DNA of 16,276 nucleotides from an uncultured Collinsella sp. Its GTDB lineage: Bacteria > Actinomycetota > Coriobacteriia > Coriobacteriales > Coriobacteriaceae. The notes beneath the pieces were generated by a model that saw only the letters and a program-made list of their open reading frames with translations, ran no database searches and was not told the origin of the DNA. Shown here in pieces: positions 7,816-14,783 of the stretch. Both the position numbers and the translations under genes were made by a program. Numbering within the stretch: the stretch's first letter is position 1; each line of letters begins with the position of its first letter. The DNA lies in the NCBI GenBank assembly GCA_902490095.1, contig CABUCQ010000040.1, positions 1 through 16,276 on the forward strand. Direction: 5' to 3'.

Positions 7816-8158
7816 TGCTGGCGATGAGGTCGTCGGCTTTTGAGGCGATGACGTTGTTGATGTCGGTCTGCAGCTCCTCGTAGACCGCTATGGCTCGCTC
7901 GCCGGCGGGGGTGAGCGTGGATCCGCGGGCGCCGTCGCGCTCGATGAGCTTGCAGCCCAGCTGGCCTTCGGCCTCGTTTACGATGCGCCATGCCTTGGAA
8001 TACGCCATGCCCATGCTTTTGGCGGCGCGGTTGAGCGAGTGCTCCCGGGCAATACCCTGCAGCAGCAAGACGCAGCCATGACCAAACACGCCCGGCAGGT
8101 CTTTGACGCACGCTTGAATGACCAACTTTGCCGTCGTCTTGTACTTCATAAGCTCCAC
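7805..8158 (-). CDS. Stand-alone ModE-type winged helix-turn-helix regulator
   Basis: This minus-strand gene encodes 117 residues from GTG 8158, or 114 from ATG 8149; both have imperfectly spaced GGAG-like sites, so the start is uncertain. The core runs LLLQGIAREHSLNRAAKSMG (31-50), then MAYSKAWRIVNEAEGQLGCK (51-70) and a wing with LIERDGARGSTLTPAGE (71-87). This is the pattern of the N-terminal DNA-binding domain of ModE and LysR-type regulators. ModE's molybdate-binding MOP domains are absent, so the ligand, if any, is unknown; molybdenum genes are not visible nearby. Its 3' end overlaps the PLP-like gene by 11 bp. It diverges from guaB, but nothing in the sequence proves that it controls guaB. 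Confidence 0.8.
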   Translation of the reverse strand: MELMKYKTTAKLVIQACVKDLPGVFGHGCVLLLQGIAREHSLNRAAKSMGMAYSKAWRIVNEAEGQLGCKLIERDGARGSTLTPAGERAIAVYEELQTDINNVIASKADDLIASIKE

Positions 8159-8174
8159 GTCTCTCCGCTAAAGT

Positions 8175-8189
8175 GTTTGCTGGGCAAAC
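8175..8189. promoter_or_regulatory. Inverted repeat upstream of the ModE-like gene (possible operator)
   Basis: GTTTGC (8175-8180) and GCAAAC (8184-8189) form a perfect 6-3-6 inverted repeat 17 nt upstream of the regulator's GTG start. The position would suit autoregulation, but an arm of six bases can arise by chance and no second copy was found in the gap. Confidence 0.25.
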
Positions 8190-8254
8190 GCAAAGCCTGC
8201 GTCAAACCCTCGTGTGCTCTTCTTAAATCATGCATTGTAGCAGTCAAAGTGCGT

Positions 8255-8284
8255 TAAGATACTTCCCCAGTATTGGGCGCCCAA
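8255..8284 (+). promoter_or_regulatory. Possible guaB promoter -10 and adjoining 12-bp palindrome
   Basis: TAAGAT at 8255-8260 resembles a -10 element, with only a poor -35 candidate (TGCATT at 8231-8236, 18-nt spacer). A perfect palindrome TTGGGCGCCCAA (8273-8284) lies just after it, where a repressor could block transcription start. In RNA, CCCAG (8266-8270) and CTGGG (8292-8296) could enclose this region. No known purine riboswitch core was recognised in the 185-nt divergent gap. Confidence 0.3.
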
Positions 8285-8342
8285 GGTTGGGCTGGGTCCT
8301 ACGAGGCCTGCAGCCGACCGGTCGCATGGAAAAAGGAGAAAC

Positions 8343-9854
8343 ATGGCTACGTTCTTTCCCGGTGAGTCCCACACGTTTTCGGAGTATCTGCTGGTCCCTG
8401 GCTATTCGTCCTCGCAGTGCATCCCTAACAACGTCTCTCTTAAGACGCCGCTAACCCGCTTCAAGCGCGGTGAGAAGCCGGCAATCACCCTGAACATCCC
8501 CATGGTTTCCGCCATTATGCAGTCCGTCTCGGGCGTCGACATGGGTGTCGCGCTCGCTACCGAGGGTGGCCTGTCCTTCATTTACGGTTCTCAGACCCCT
8601 GAGTCCGAGGCTGCTATGGTTAAGGCCGTTAAGGATCACAAGGCTGGTTTCGTTCAGTCCGATTCCACGCTGACCCCCGACATGACCATGGAGCAGGTCA
8701 TCGAGCTCAAGGAGAAGACCGGCCACTCCACCATGCCGGTCACCGACGATGGCACTCCCAAGGGCAAGCTCCTGGGCATCGTCACCAGCCGTGACTATCG
8801 CCCCAGCCGCGATGACCACCAGAAGAAGGTCTCCGAGTTCATGACCCCGCGCGAGCAGCTCATCGTGGGCGACAAGAACATCAGCCTCAAGGTTGCCAAC
8901 GACGTCATCTGGGACAACAAGCTCAACGCTCTGCCCATTGTCGACGACAACGATCACCTCATGGGCATCGTCTTCCGCAAGGACTACGACAGCCACAAGA
9001 CCAATCCCAACGAGCTGCTCGATAACGACAAGCGCTATATGGTCGGCGCCGGTATTAACACCCGCGACTATGCCGAGCGCGTGCCGCTGCTCATCGAGGC
9101 TGGCGCCGATGTCCTGTGCATCGACTCCTCCGAGGGCTTCAGTGAGTGGCAGAAGCGCACCATCGAGTGGATTCGCGCCAACTACGGCGAGGACGTCAAG
9201 GTCGGTGCCGGTAACGTCGTCGACGCCGAGGGCTTCCGCTTCCTGGCCGACTGCGGTGCCGACTTCATCAAGGTCGGTATCGGCGGCGGTTCCATCTGCA
9301 TTACCCGCGAGACCAAGGGCATCGGCCGTGGCCAGGCTACCGCGCTGATCGACGTTTGCCGCGCTCGCGACGAGTACTACGAGGAGACCGGCGTCTACGT
9401 GCCCGTGTGCTCCGACGGCGGTATCGTCTACGACTACCACATGACGCTCGCCCTTGCCATGGGTGCCGACTTTATGATGCTGGGCCGCTACTTCGCTCGC
9501 TTCGACGAGAGCCCGACCGAGCGCGTCAACGTCAACGGTCAGTACATGAAGGAGTACTGGGGCGAGGGTTCTGCGCGTGCCCGCAACTGGCAGCGCTACG
9601 ACCTGGGCGGCGCCGCGAAGCTCAGCTTCGTCGAAGGCGTCGACTCCTACGTCCCGTACGCCGGATCCCTCAAGGACGGCGTGGGCGGCACGCTCTACAA
9701 AGTTAAGTCCACGATGTGCAACTGCGGTGCCCTCTCGATTCCCGAGCTCCAGGAAAAGGCACGCCTAACGCTGGTCAGCTCCACCTCCATCGTCGAAGGC
9801 GGCGCCCACGACGTAGTCGTGAAGGATTCTCAGCAGAGCGTTTCCTATCGATAA
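8343..9854 (+). CDS. guaB: IMP dehydrogenase (GuaB), Tritrichomonas-like type
   Basis: The enzyme oxidises IMP to XMP with NAD+, the committed step of guanine nucleotide synthesis, in the cytosol. The 503-residue protein has a TIM barrel interrupted by paired CBS domains at about 105-220. Key residues are visible: Asp261 in CIDSSEG (259-265), the catalytic loop GIGGGSICITRE (312-323) with Cys319, CSDGGIVYDYHM (356-367) with Asp358, and the mobile flap with Arg418-Tyr419 (NWQRY). Lys310 and Glu431 are also present. These positions coincide with the numbering remembered for the T. foetus enzyme. AAAAGGAG (8331-8338) supports the start. Codon choice (many TTC and AAG) suggests high expression. 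It is monocistronic in appearance, with a strong hairpin after the stop. Confidence 0.97.
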   Translation: MATFFPGESHTFSEYLLVPGYSSSQCIPNNVSLKTPLTRFKRGEKPAITLNIPMVSAIMQSVSGVDMGVALATEGGLSFIYGSQTPESEAAMVKAVKDHKAGFVQSDSTLTPDMTMEQVIELKEKTGHSTMPVTDDGTPKGKLLGIVTSRDYRPSRDDHQKKVSEFMTPREQLIVGDKNISLKVANDVIWDNKLNALPIVDDNDHLMGIVFRKDYDSHKTNPNELLDNDKRYMVGAGINTRDYAERVPLLIEAGADVLCIDSSEGFSEWQKRTIEWIRANYGEDVKVGAGNVVDAEGFRFLADCGADFIKVGIGGGSICITRETKGIGRGQATALIDVCRARDEYYEETGVYVPVCSDGGIVYDYHMTLALAMGADFMMLGRYFARFDESPTERVNVNGQYMKEYWGEGSARARNWQRYDLGGAAKLSFVEGVDSYVPYAGSLKDGVGGTLYKVKSTMCNCGALSIPELQEKARLTLVSSTSIVEGGAHDVVVKDSQQSVSYR

Positions 9855-9903
9855 GGTAAGAGCTGCATATCAAAGGTTGATTCTCAGCCACGTTATTTAG
9901 ATA

Positions 9904-9938
9904 AAGCGAGATGCCTGCAAGTTGCAGGCATCTCGCTT
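9904..9938 (+). terminator. Strong intrinsic terminator-like hairpin after guaB
   Basis: The 17-nt arms 9904-9920 and 9922-9938 are perfect reverse complements around position 9921, giving about 15 usable base pairs (AAGCGAGATGCCTGC on the left). The following bases GTTGTATTTG are T-rich but interrupted. Its position 50 nt after guaB fits termination of that gene. Confidence 0.75.
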
Positions 9939-9972
9939 GTTGTATTTGCTATCATCAGTCAAGTTAACCTTA

Positions 9973-10091
9973 GGGTCGGTCGGCTTGGCTTTGTTCGCTA
10001 CAAGTTCCGCACGCAAAGAAGAGCACTTAATGTGCTCTTCGTCTTGCGCAGGACTGTCCGCAGTAGCGAATAAAGCCAAGCCGACCGACCC
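9973..10091. repeat. 119-nt near-perfect long inverted repeat with nested hairpin, upstream of leuS
   Basis: The left arm 9973-10001 and right arm 10063-10091 are 29 nt each and complementary at all positions except 9993/10071, which would be a G-U pair in RNA. Inside, GAAGAGCAC (10018-10026) and GTGCTCTTC (10032-10040) form a second 9-bp hairpin with a 5-nt loop, and GCAA/TTGC (10013-10016 and 10044-10047) adds a short helix. Similarity continues weakly outward (TTAACCTTAG on the left against the complement of CTAAGATTAA on the right). It ends 11 nt before the leuS ribosome site. It could be a leader RNA structure or a MITE-like element; no T-box or other known riboswitch core was recognised, and no second copy is in the window. 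Confidence 0.75.
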
Positions 10092-10114
10092 CAGCTAAGA
10101 TTAAAGGAGCTGAT

Positions 10115-12691
10115 ATGTGCGATTGCACAGATCATAAGGACGAGATCCCTGCCTACGACGCGCAGGCCATTGAGTCCCGGTGGATGAAGGCCTGGGAGGA
10201 CTCCAACCTCTTTGCCGTCGACACCGACGACAGCAAGCCCAAAAAGTATGTGCTCGAGATGTTCCCGTATCCGTCGGGCGACCTGCACATGGGCCACGCT
10301 CGCAACTATACCATCGGCGATGCCATGGCCCGTCAGGCCCGCATGCGCGGCTTTGACGTGCTGCATCCCATCGGCTTTGACGCCTTTGGCCTGCCTGCCG
10401 AGAACGCCGCCATCAAGCACAATACGCAGGCTGCCGCCTGGACGTATAAGAACATGGACCAGGCGCTCGCCACGATGAAGCGCATGGGCTTCTCCTACGA
10501 TCTGGATCGCATGGTCAAGACCTGCAGCCCCGACTACTACCGCTGGGGTCAGTGGATCTTTGAGAAGATGTGGGAAAAGGGCCTGGTCTACCGCAAGAAG
10601 AACCCGGTCAACTGGTGTCCCACCTGCAAGACCGTTCTGGCCAACGAGCAGGTCACCGAGGGCAAGTGCTGGCGCTGCGGCACCGAGCCCGAGAAGCGCG
10701 ACCTGGAGCAGTGGTACTTCAAGATTACCGAGTACTCCCAGGAGCTGCTCGACGATCTGGAGAAGCTCCCCGGCTGGCCCGAGCGCGTCAAGCAGATGCA
10801 GGCCAACTGGATCGGCCGCTCCGAGGGCGCCGAGGTCGACTTTACCCTGTGCGACAAGGATGGCGAGCCCATCGAGGGCGACGATGGTAAGATCACCGTC
10901 TTCACCACGCGAGCCGACACGCTCTTCGGTGTCTCCTTCTTTGTCCTGGCTCCCGAGTACGCGCGCCTGCACGAGCTCGTCGAGGGCACGGAGTACGAGG
11001 AGGCCGTCACCAAGATCGTCGAGGACTCCAAGCACATCTCTGCCGTCGAGCGTGCCCAGGGCACCCTCGAGAAGCATGGTGCCTTTACCGGCCGCTACGT
11101 GGTGAATCCCGTCAACGGCGAGAAGGTCCCCGTGTGGGTTGCCGACTATGTCGTTGCCGACTACGGCACCGGCGCCGTCATGGCCGTCCCCTGCGGCGAC
11201 CAGCGCGACTTTGAGTTCGCTCGCAAGTACGACCTGCCTATTGTGCCGATTATCCTGGACGATGAGGACCGCGCTGCCGTCGAGGCCAGCGGCGAGACCA
11301 TTGATACCTTCCATGCCGAGACCGTCGACTGGGATTGCGCTCACGCTGCCGAGGGCACGCTCGTCCAGTCCGGCAAGTACACCGGCATGCGCGGCGGCAA
11401 GCACTCCGAGGGCGAGGCTGCGATCGTGGCCGATCTTGAGGCCATGGGCTGCGGCCGTCGCAAGGTCGAGTTCCGTCTGCGCGACTGGCTCATCAGCCGC
11501 CAGCGCTACTGGGGCAACCCCATCCCGGCCATCCACTGCGAGCACTGCGGCATCGTGCCCGTGCCCGAGGACCAGCTGCCGGTGACGCTGCCCGAGAACC
11601 TGGACCTGGGTGCCGGCGAGACCCTCGCCGAGTGCAAGGAGTTCTACGAGACCACCTGCCCGGTCTGCGGTCGCCCGGCCAAGCGTGAGACCGATACCAT
11701 GGACACCTTCACCTGCTCCAGCTGGTATTACCTGCGCTATACCGATCCGCACAACACCGAGCTGCCCTTCTCCCGCGAGGCCGCCGATCGTTGGATGCCC
11801 GTCGATAACTACATCGGTGGCATCGAGCACGCCATTTTGCACCTGCTCTACAGCCGTTTCTTTACCAAGGCGCTGCGCGACCTGGGCCTGCTGAGCGTTG
11901 ACGAGCCCTTCACCAACCTGCTGTGCCAGGGCATGGTCAAGGACGAGAACGGCGACACCATGTCCAAGTCCAAGGGCAACGTCGTGCCCCCGAGCTCGGT
12001 CATCGAGCCCTACGGCGCCGACACCATGCGTCTGGCGATCCTGTTTATCGCCCCGCCCGAGAAGGACTTCGACTGGGATCCCAAGGCCGTCGAGGGCGCT
12101 AACCGCTTTATTAAGCGCGCCTGGCGTATCGTGTGGCAGCTCGTCCAGTCCGGCGACGCCAACGTGGCCTTTGACAAGTCCGCGCTCGACGAGGTCGCGA
12201 TGAAGCTCTATCGCGAGCGCCATCGCACCATTGCCAAGTGCACCGAGGACTTTGACCGCGGCCAGTTCAACACCGCGATCTCGGCCGTCATGGAGCTCGT
12301 CAACGCGGCGAGCGCCTACCTCAACGCCACCGAGGGTGCTGACCGCGATAAGGCTCTGTGCTACGGCGTGGCCAAGGACATCGTGAGTGTCCTTGCCCCC
12401 ATCTGCCCGTTCTGGGCCGACGAGCTGTGGCACGAGGCACTCGGCTGCGAGGGCAACGCCTACACCGCCGCCTGGCCCGAGTTCGACTTGGCCGAGTCCA
12501 TCGAGGACACGGTGCAGATCGTCGTGCAGGTGCTCGGCAAGGTCCGTGGCCGCATCGACGTCGCCCGCGAAGCCTCCAACGAGGAGATGCAGGCTGCCGC
12601 CGAGGAAGCCGTTGCCAAGTGGCTTGAGGGCAAGACGGTCGTCAAGGCCATCTGCGTGCCCGGCAAGCTGGTTAACCTGGTGGTCAAGTAA
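10115..12691 (+). CDS. leuS: Leucyl-tRNA synthetase
   Basis: This class Ia synthetase charges tRNA-Leu in the cytosol. The 858-residue length matches bacterial LeuRS (about 860). The ATP-binding HIGH-type motif is HMGH (58-61) inside PYPSGDLHMGHARNY (51-65). A zinc-type cluster appears as CPTC (168-171) and CWRC (185-188). The CP1 editing domain carries TTRADT (264-269) and GTGAVMAVP followed by DQRD (362-365), whose last Asp is the expected anchor for mischarged amino acids. The KMSKS-type loop is MSKSK (616-620). The C-terminal tRNA-binding region ends with a conserved VLGKVRGRI-type segment. AAAGGAG at 10103-10109 supports the ATG at 10115. The gene is preceded by a large inverted repeat and followed by a clear terminator, so it seems to be its own transcription unit. 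Confidence 0.98.
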   Translation: MCDCTDHKDEIPAYDAQAIESRWMKAWEDSNLFAVDTDDSKPKKYVLEMFPYPSGDLHMGHARNYTIGDAMARQARMRGFDVLHPIGFDAFGLPAENAAIKHNTQAAAWTYKNMDQALATMKRMGFSYDLDRMVKTCSPDYYRWGQWIFEKMWEKGLVYRKKNPVNWCPTCKTVLANEQVTEGKCWRCGTEPEKRDLEQWYFKITEYSQELLDDLEKLPGWPERVKQMQANWIGRSEGAEVDFTLCDKDGEPIEGDDGKITVFTTRADTLFGVSFFVLAPEYARLHELVEGTEYEEAVTKIVEDSKHISAVERAQGTLEKHGAFTGRYVVNPVNGEKVPVWVADYVVADYGTGAVMAVPCGDQRDFEFARKYDLPIVPIILDDEDRAAVEASGETIDTFHAETVDWDCAHAAEGTLVQSGKYTGMRGGKHSEGEAAIVADLEAMGCGRRKVEFRLRDWLISRQRYWGNPIPAIHCEHCGIVPVPEDQLPVTLPENLDLGAGETLAECKEFYETTCPVCGRPAKRETDTMDTFTCSSWYYLRYTDPHNTELPFSREAADRWMPVDNYIGGIEHAILHLLYSRFFTKALRDLGLLSVDEPFTNLLCQGMVKDENGDTMSKSKGNVVPPSSVIEPYGADTMRLAILFIAPPEKDFDWDPKAVEGANRFIKRAWRIVWQLVQSGDANVAFDKSALDEVAMKLYRERHRTIAKCTEDFDRGQFNTAISAVMELVNAASAYLNATEGADRDKALCYGVAKDIVSVLAPICPFWADELWHEALGCEGNAYTAAWPEFDLAESIEDTVQIVVQVLGKVRGRIDVAREASNEEMQAAAEEAVAKWLEGKTVVKAICVPGKLVNLVVK

Positions 12692-12721
12692 GCTCTGCGT
12701 GCATAGCTGACATGTAAAAGC

Positions 12722-12756
12722 GAGGGGCGATTCCGCAGGGAGTCACCCCTCTTTTT
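12722..12756 (+). terminator. Intrinsic terminator after leuS
   Basis: GAGGGG (12722-12727) pairs with CCCCTC (12746-12751). The inner arms GATTCC (12729-12734) and GGAGTC (12739-12744) extend the stem past a single C-A mismatch, with one G-U pair and a 4-nt loop. Five T residues follow at 12752-12756. This is a canonical Rho-independent terminator 30 nt after the leuS stop. Confidence 0.9.
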
Positions 12757-12841
12757 GGTTATGGATGCTTGCGACAACACCCAATTATCCATTTCTTGTG
12801 GAGAACCTGTGCTCACGCTGACCTGCGGGTTTGTGTTGTGG

Positions 12842-12870
12842 TTGCACGTTTGCGCAGGTATTGGTATAGT
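12842..12870 (+). promoter_or_regulatory. Sigma-A-like promoter of the rimP-nusA-infB operon
   Basis: TTGCAC (12842-12847) and TATAGT (12865-12870) are separated by exactly 17 nt and match the -35 and -10 consensus well. Transcription would begin near 12877, giving a leader of about 70 nt before rimP. The stretch between the leuS terminator and this promoter (12757-12841) shows no gene or tRNA. Confidence 0.7.
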
Positions 12871-12895
12871 TTGCTTGCAAATGAAGTTGTAATTG

Positions 12896-12928
12896 AAAGA
12901 AGTGGGGTTTCGGCCCCGCTTCTTTTTT
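12896..12928 (+). terminator. Intrinsic terminator inside the rimP leader (probable attenuator)
   Basis: AAAGAAGTGGGG (12896-12907) pairs with CCCCGCTTCTTT (12914-12925) with one G-U pair and a 6-nt loop, and the T run continues to 12928. It lies between the promoter at 12842-12870 and the rimP ribosome site at 12937-12941. Transcription from that promoter must therefore read through it to reach the operon. In Bacillus subtilis NusA is reported, from memory, to control its own operon at a leader terminator, which makes the same logic plausible here. Confidence 0.8.
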
Positions 12929-12948
12929 GTATGGATGGAGGTGCCGCA

Positions 12949-13443
12949 ATGGTCAAGACCAAGACCGAGCAGGCGATCATCGACGCGCTCGAGGCCGTCG
13001 CTCCCCAGCACGATATCGACATCGTCGACGTTGAGCTCGTGGGTGCCACCAAGGCCCCCTGCGTGCGCGTGCGTATCGAGGGTGCCGAGGGTCAGAGCCT
13101 GTCGCTCAACGATGTCACGGCCAACACCAAATGGGTCGGCGATGTGATTGAGGAGCTCGACCCCATCTCTTCGAGCTATACGCTCGAGGTGTCGAGCCCG
13201 GGTATGGCGCGCCCGCTGCGCCGCCCGAGTGACTTTGCCCGCTTTGTGGGCGAGAACTGCGAGCTCACCTCCACCGCCACCGAGGGCCGTCGCAAGTACG
13301 CCGGCAAGATTGCCGCCGCCACCGAGACAAACGTGACCCTCGAGCTCGAGGATGGCGAGTCCGTTGCCCTCGATTTCTCTGATGTTAAAAAGTGCAAGTT
13401 GAAGCCCACCTATGACTTCAAGCCCGCGAAGGAAGGAAAGTAA
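12949..13443 (+). CDS. rimP: Ribosome maturation factor RimP
   Basis: RimP assists late 30S subunit maturation in the cytosol. The 164-residue length is normal for the family. ATG 12949 is preferred because GGAGG (12937-12941) sits 7 nt upstream; the frame is open further 5' but that part covers the promoter and leader terminator. The hallmark YTLEVSSPG (77-85) followed by RPL and DFARFVG marks the junction between the N-terminal alpha/beta domain and the C-terminal SH3-like barrel (about 90-155). The tail is Lys-rich. nusA begins one nucleotide after the stop codon, and this gene order is typical of the rimP-nusA-infB operon. Confidence 0.95.
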   Translation: MVKTKTEQAIIDALEAVAPQHDIDIVDVELVGATKAPCVRVRIEGAEGQSLSLNDVTANTKWVGDVIEELDPISSSYTLEVSSPGMARPLRRPSDFARFVGENCELTSTATEGRRKYAGKIAAATETNVTLELEDGESVALDFSDVKKCKLKPTYDFKPAKEGK

Positions 13444-13444
13444 G

Positions 13445-14692
13445 ATGGCAGCATCCGACATGATGTCCGCCCTGATGGAGCTTTGCCAGGAGAAGCACAT
13501 CGACCAGCTCTACCTGATCGACCGCCTGGAGCAGTCGCTCGCCAAGAGCTATGCCGAGATCCTGCATCTTGAGTGGGGCGCCAAGGTGACCATCGACCGC
13601 ACCACCGGCAAGATCTACGTCTACCGTCTGGAGCCGATCGACGATTCCATGGACGAGGAGGGCAACTTCACCGAGTTCGAGGAGATCGACGTCACCCCCA
13701 AGAACACGAGCCGCATCGCCGCCCAGCACGCCAAGGCCGAGATCAACGCCATCGTGCGCAACTCCGCCCGCGAGCAGATCTACGAGGAGTTCTCCGGCCG
13801 CATCGGTGACCTCATCAGCGGTACCGTGCTGCAGTCCACGCCCGACTTTACGATCGTCAAGATTCGCGAGGGCGTCGAGGCCGAGCTGCCGCACTTCGAC
13901 CAGCGCCGTTACGAGAACGAGCGCAACGAGCGTCCGATGGGCGAGCGCTACCTGCACAACCAGCACATCAAGGCCGTGATCATCGACGTTCGCGACCCCA
14001 ACTCCAACCTGCAGCCGGTCCGTGGCGAGCACAGCCGTCCGCCGATTGTCATCTCCCGCACCCACCCCGAGCTCATGCGTCGTCTGTTTGAGCAGGAGGT
14101 GCCCGAGATCTATGAGGGCACCGTCCAGATCAAGTCGATCGCCCGCGAGCCCGGCCAGCGCTCCAAGGTCGCCGTCCATTCGCTCGACGATCGCCTGGAT
14201 CCCGTGGGCGCCTGCGTCGGCCCCAAGGGCAGCCGTGTTCGCGCCGTCGTGGGCGAGCTCCGTGGCGAGCGCGTCGACGTCATCCTGTGGGATGCCGATC
14301 CGGCCGTCTACGTCGCCAACGCCCTGTCGCCTGCCAAGGTCACCCGCGTCCTTATCGACGAGGAGAAGGCCTACGCCGGCGTCATCGTGCCCGACGACCA
14401 GCTGTCCCTCGCCATCGGCAAGGAGGGCCAGAACGCCCGCCTCGCCGCGCGCCTGACCGGCTGGCACATCGACATTAAGTCCGAGACCCTTGCCGCCGAC
14501 ATCCTCAAGAACGTTCCCGTTCACGAGGAGCCCGCCGCCGACCTGATCGGTGACGAGGAGGACGATGATGTCCGTCGCTGCGAGTTCGTGTCCGAGGACG
14601 GCGTCCAGTGCCGCAACCAGGCCCGTCCCGGCTCCCGTTTCTGCGGTGTCCACGACACCGACGCCTTCGATGATGCGGAGGACCTGATCTAG
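13445..14692 (+). CDS. nusA: Transcription termination/antitermination factor NusA with a C-terminal Cys/His motif
   Basis: NusA binds RNA polymerase and modulates pausing, termination and antitermination. ATG 13445 follows AAGGAAGGAAAG (13429-13440), giving 415 residues. The N-terminal polymerase-binding domain covers about 1-120. An S1 domain follows around 122-188 (ISGTVLQSTPDFTIVKI). Two KH domains carry GXXG loops at 259-262 (GPKG) and 325-328 (GKEG). The usual family core ends near 347. The remaining tail is acidic and contains Cys379, Cys389, Cys400 and His403 with the pattern C-x9-C-x10-C-x2-H (RRCEF, QCRNQARPGSRFCGVH). This resembles small zinc-binding modules with a C-G-x-C-A-G-C-x2-H layout and is not part of standard NusA. 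Metal binding is inferred only from the spacing. Confidence 0.96.
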   Translation: MAASDMMSALMELCQEKHIDQLYLIDRLEQSLAKSYAEILHLEWGAKVTIDRTTGKIYVYRLEPIDDSMDEEGNFTEFEEIDVTPKNTSRIAAQHAKAEINAIVRNSAREQIYEEFSGRIGDLISGTVLQSTPDFTIVKIREGVEAELPHFDQRRYENERNERPMGERYLHNQHIKAVIIDVRDPNSNLQPVRGEHSRPPIVISRTHPELMRRLFEQEVPEIYEGTVQIKSIAREPGQRSKVAVHSLDDRLDPVGACVGPKGSRVRAVVGELRGERVDVILWDADPAVYVANALSPAKVTRVLIDEEKAYAGVIVPDDQLSLAIGKEGQNARLAARLTGWHIDIKSETLAADILKNVPVHEEPAADLIGDEEDDDVRRCEFVSEDGVQCRNQARPGSRFCGVHDTDAFDDAEDLI

Positions 14693-14701
14693 CGCGCGGT
14701 C

Positions 14702-14762
14702 GCGCCGGGCAGGTCCCGGCGCATCTCCCACGCTCGTTCAGTCTCTAGGCACCCAAGGTGCC
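14702..14762 (+). other. nusA-infB spacer with two short perfect hairpins
   Basis: GCGCCGGG (14702-14709) pairs with CCCGGCGC (14715-14722), and GGCACC (14748-14753) pairs with GGTGCC (14757-14762). Neither is followed by a T run, so they look like spacer RNA structures or processing sites rather than terminators. No ylxR-like reading frame fits in the 91 bp between nusA and infB. Confidence 0.45.
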
Positions 14763-14783
14763 AGAAAGGGTAGGTGAAGTCAT

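Noticed and set aside
8159..8342. Purine or ZTP riboswitch before guaB
   Set aside because: No conserved core of these riboswitch classes was recognised; only short palindromes are present.
9960..10114. T-box leader for leuS
   Set aside because: The large structure suggested one, but the conserved T-box sequence and a following terminator/antiterminator pair were not found.
9998..12433. 811-codon open frame on the minus strand across leuS
   Set aside because: The product is Gly/Leu/Val/Asp-rich without recognisable motifs and mirrors leuS codon usage; leuS itself is certain.
12757..12841. tRNA gene (such as the tRNA-Met preceding rimP in E. coli)
   Set aside because: No cloverleaf, T-loop or anticodon arm could be assembled in this stretch.
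12769..12948. Upstream start for RimP within the open frame from 12769
   Set aside because: That extension would cover the promoter and the leader terminator, and the N-terminus gained has no RimP likeness.
13412..13444. Upstream ATG at 13412 for NusA
   Set aside because: It falls inside rimP without a ribosome site; ATG 13445 has a strong one and gives a normal NusA N-terminus.
13418..14731. 437-codon open frame on the minus strand across nusA
   Set aside because: It is antisense to an unmistakable nusA and shows no family features or ribosome site.
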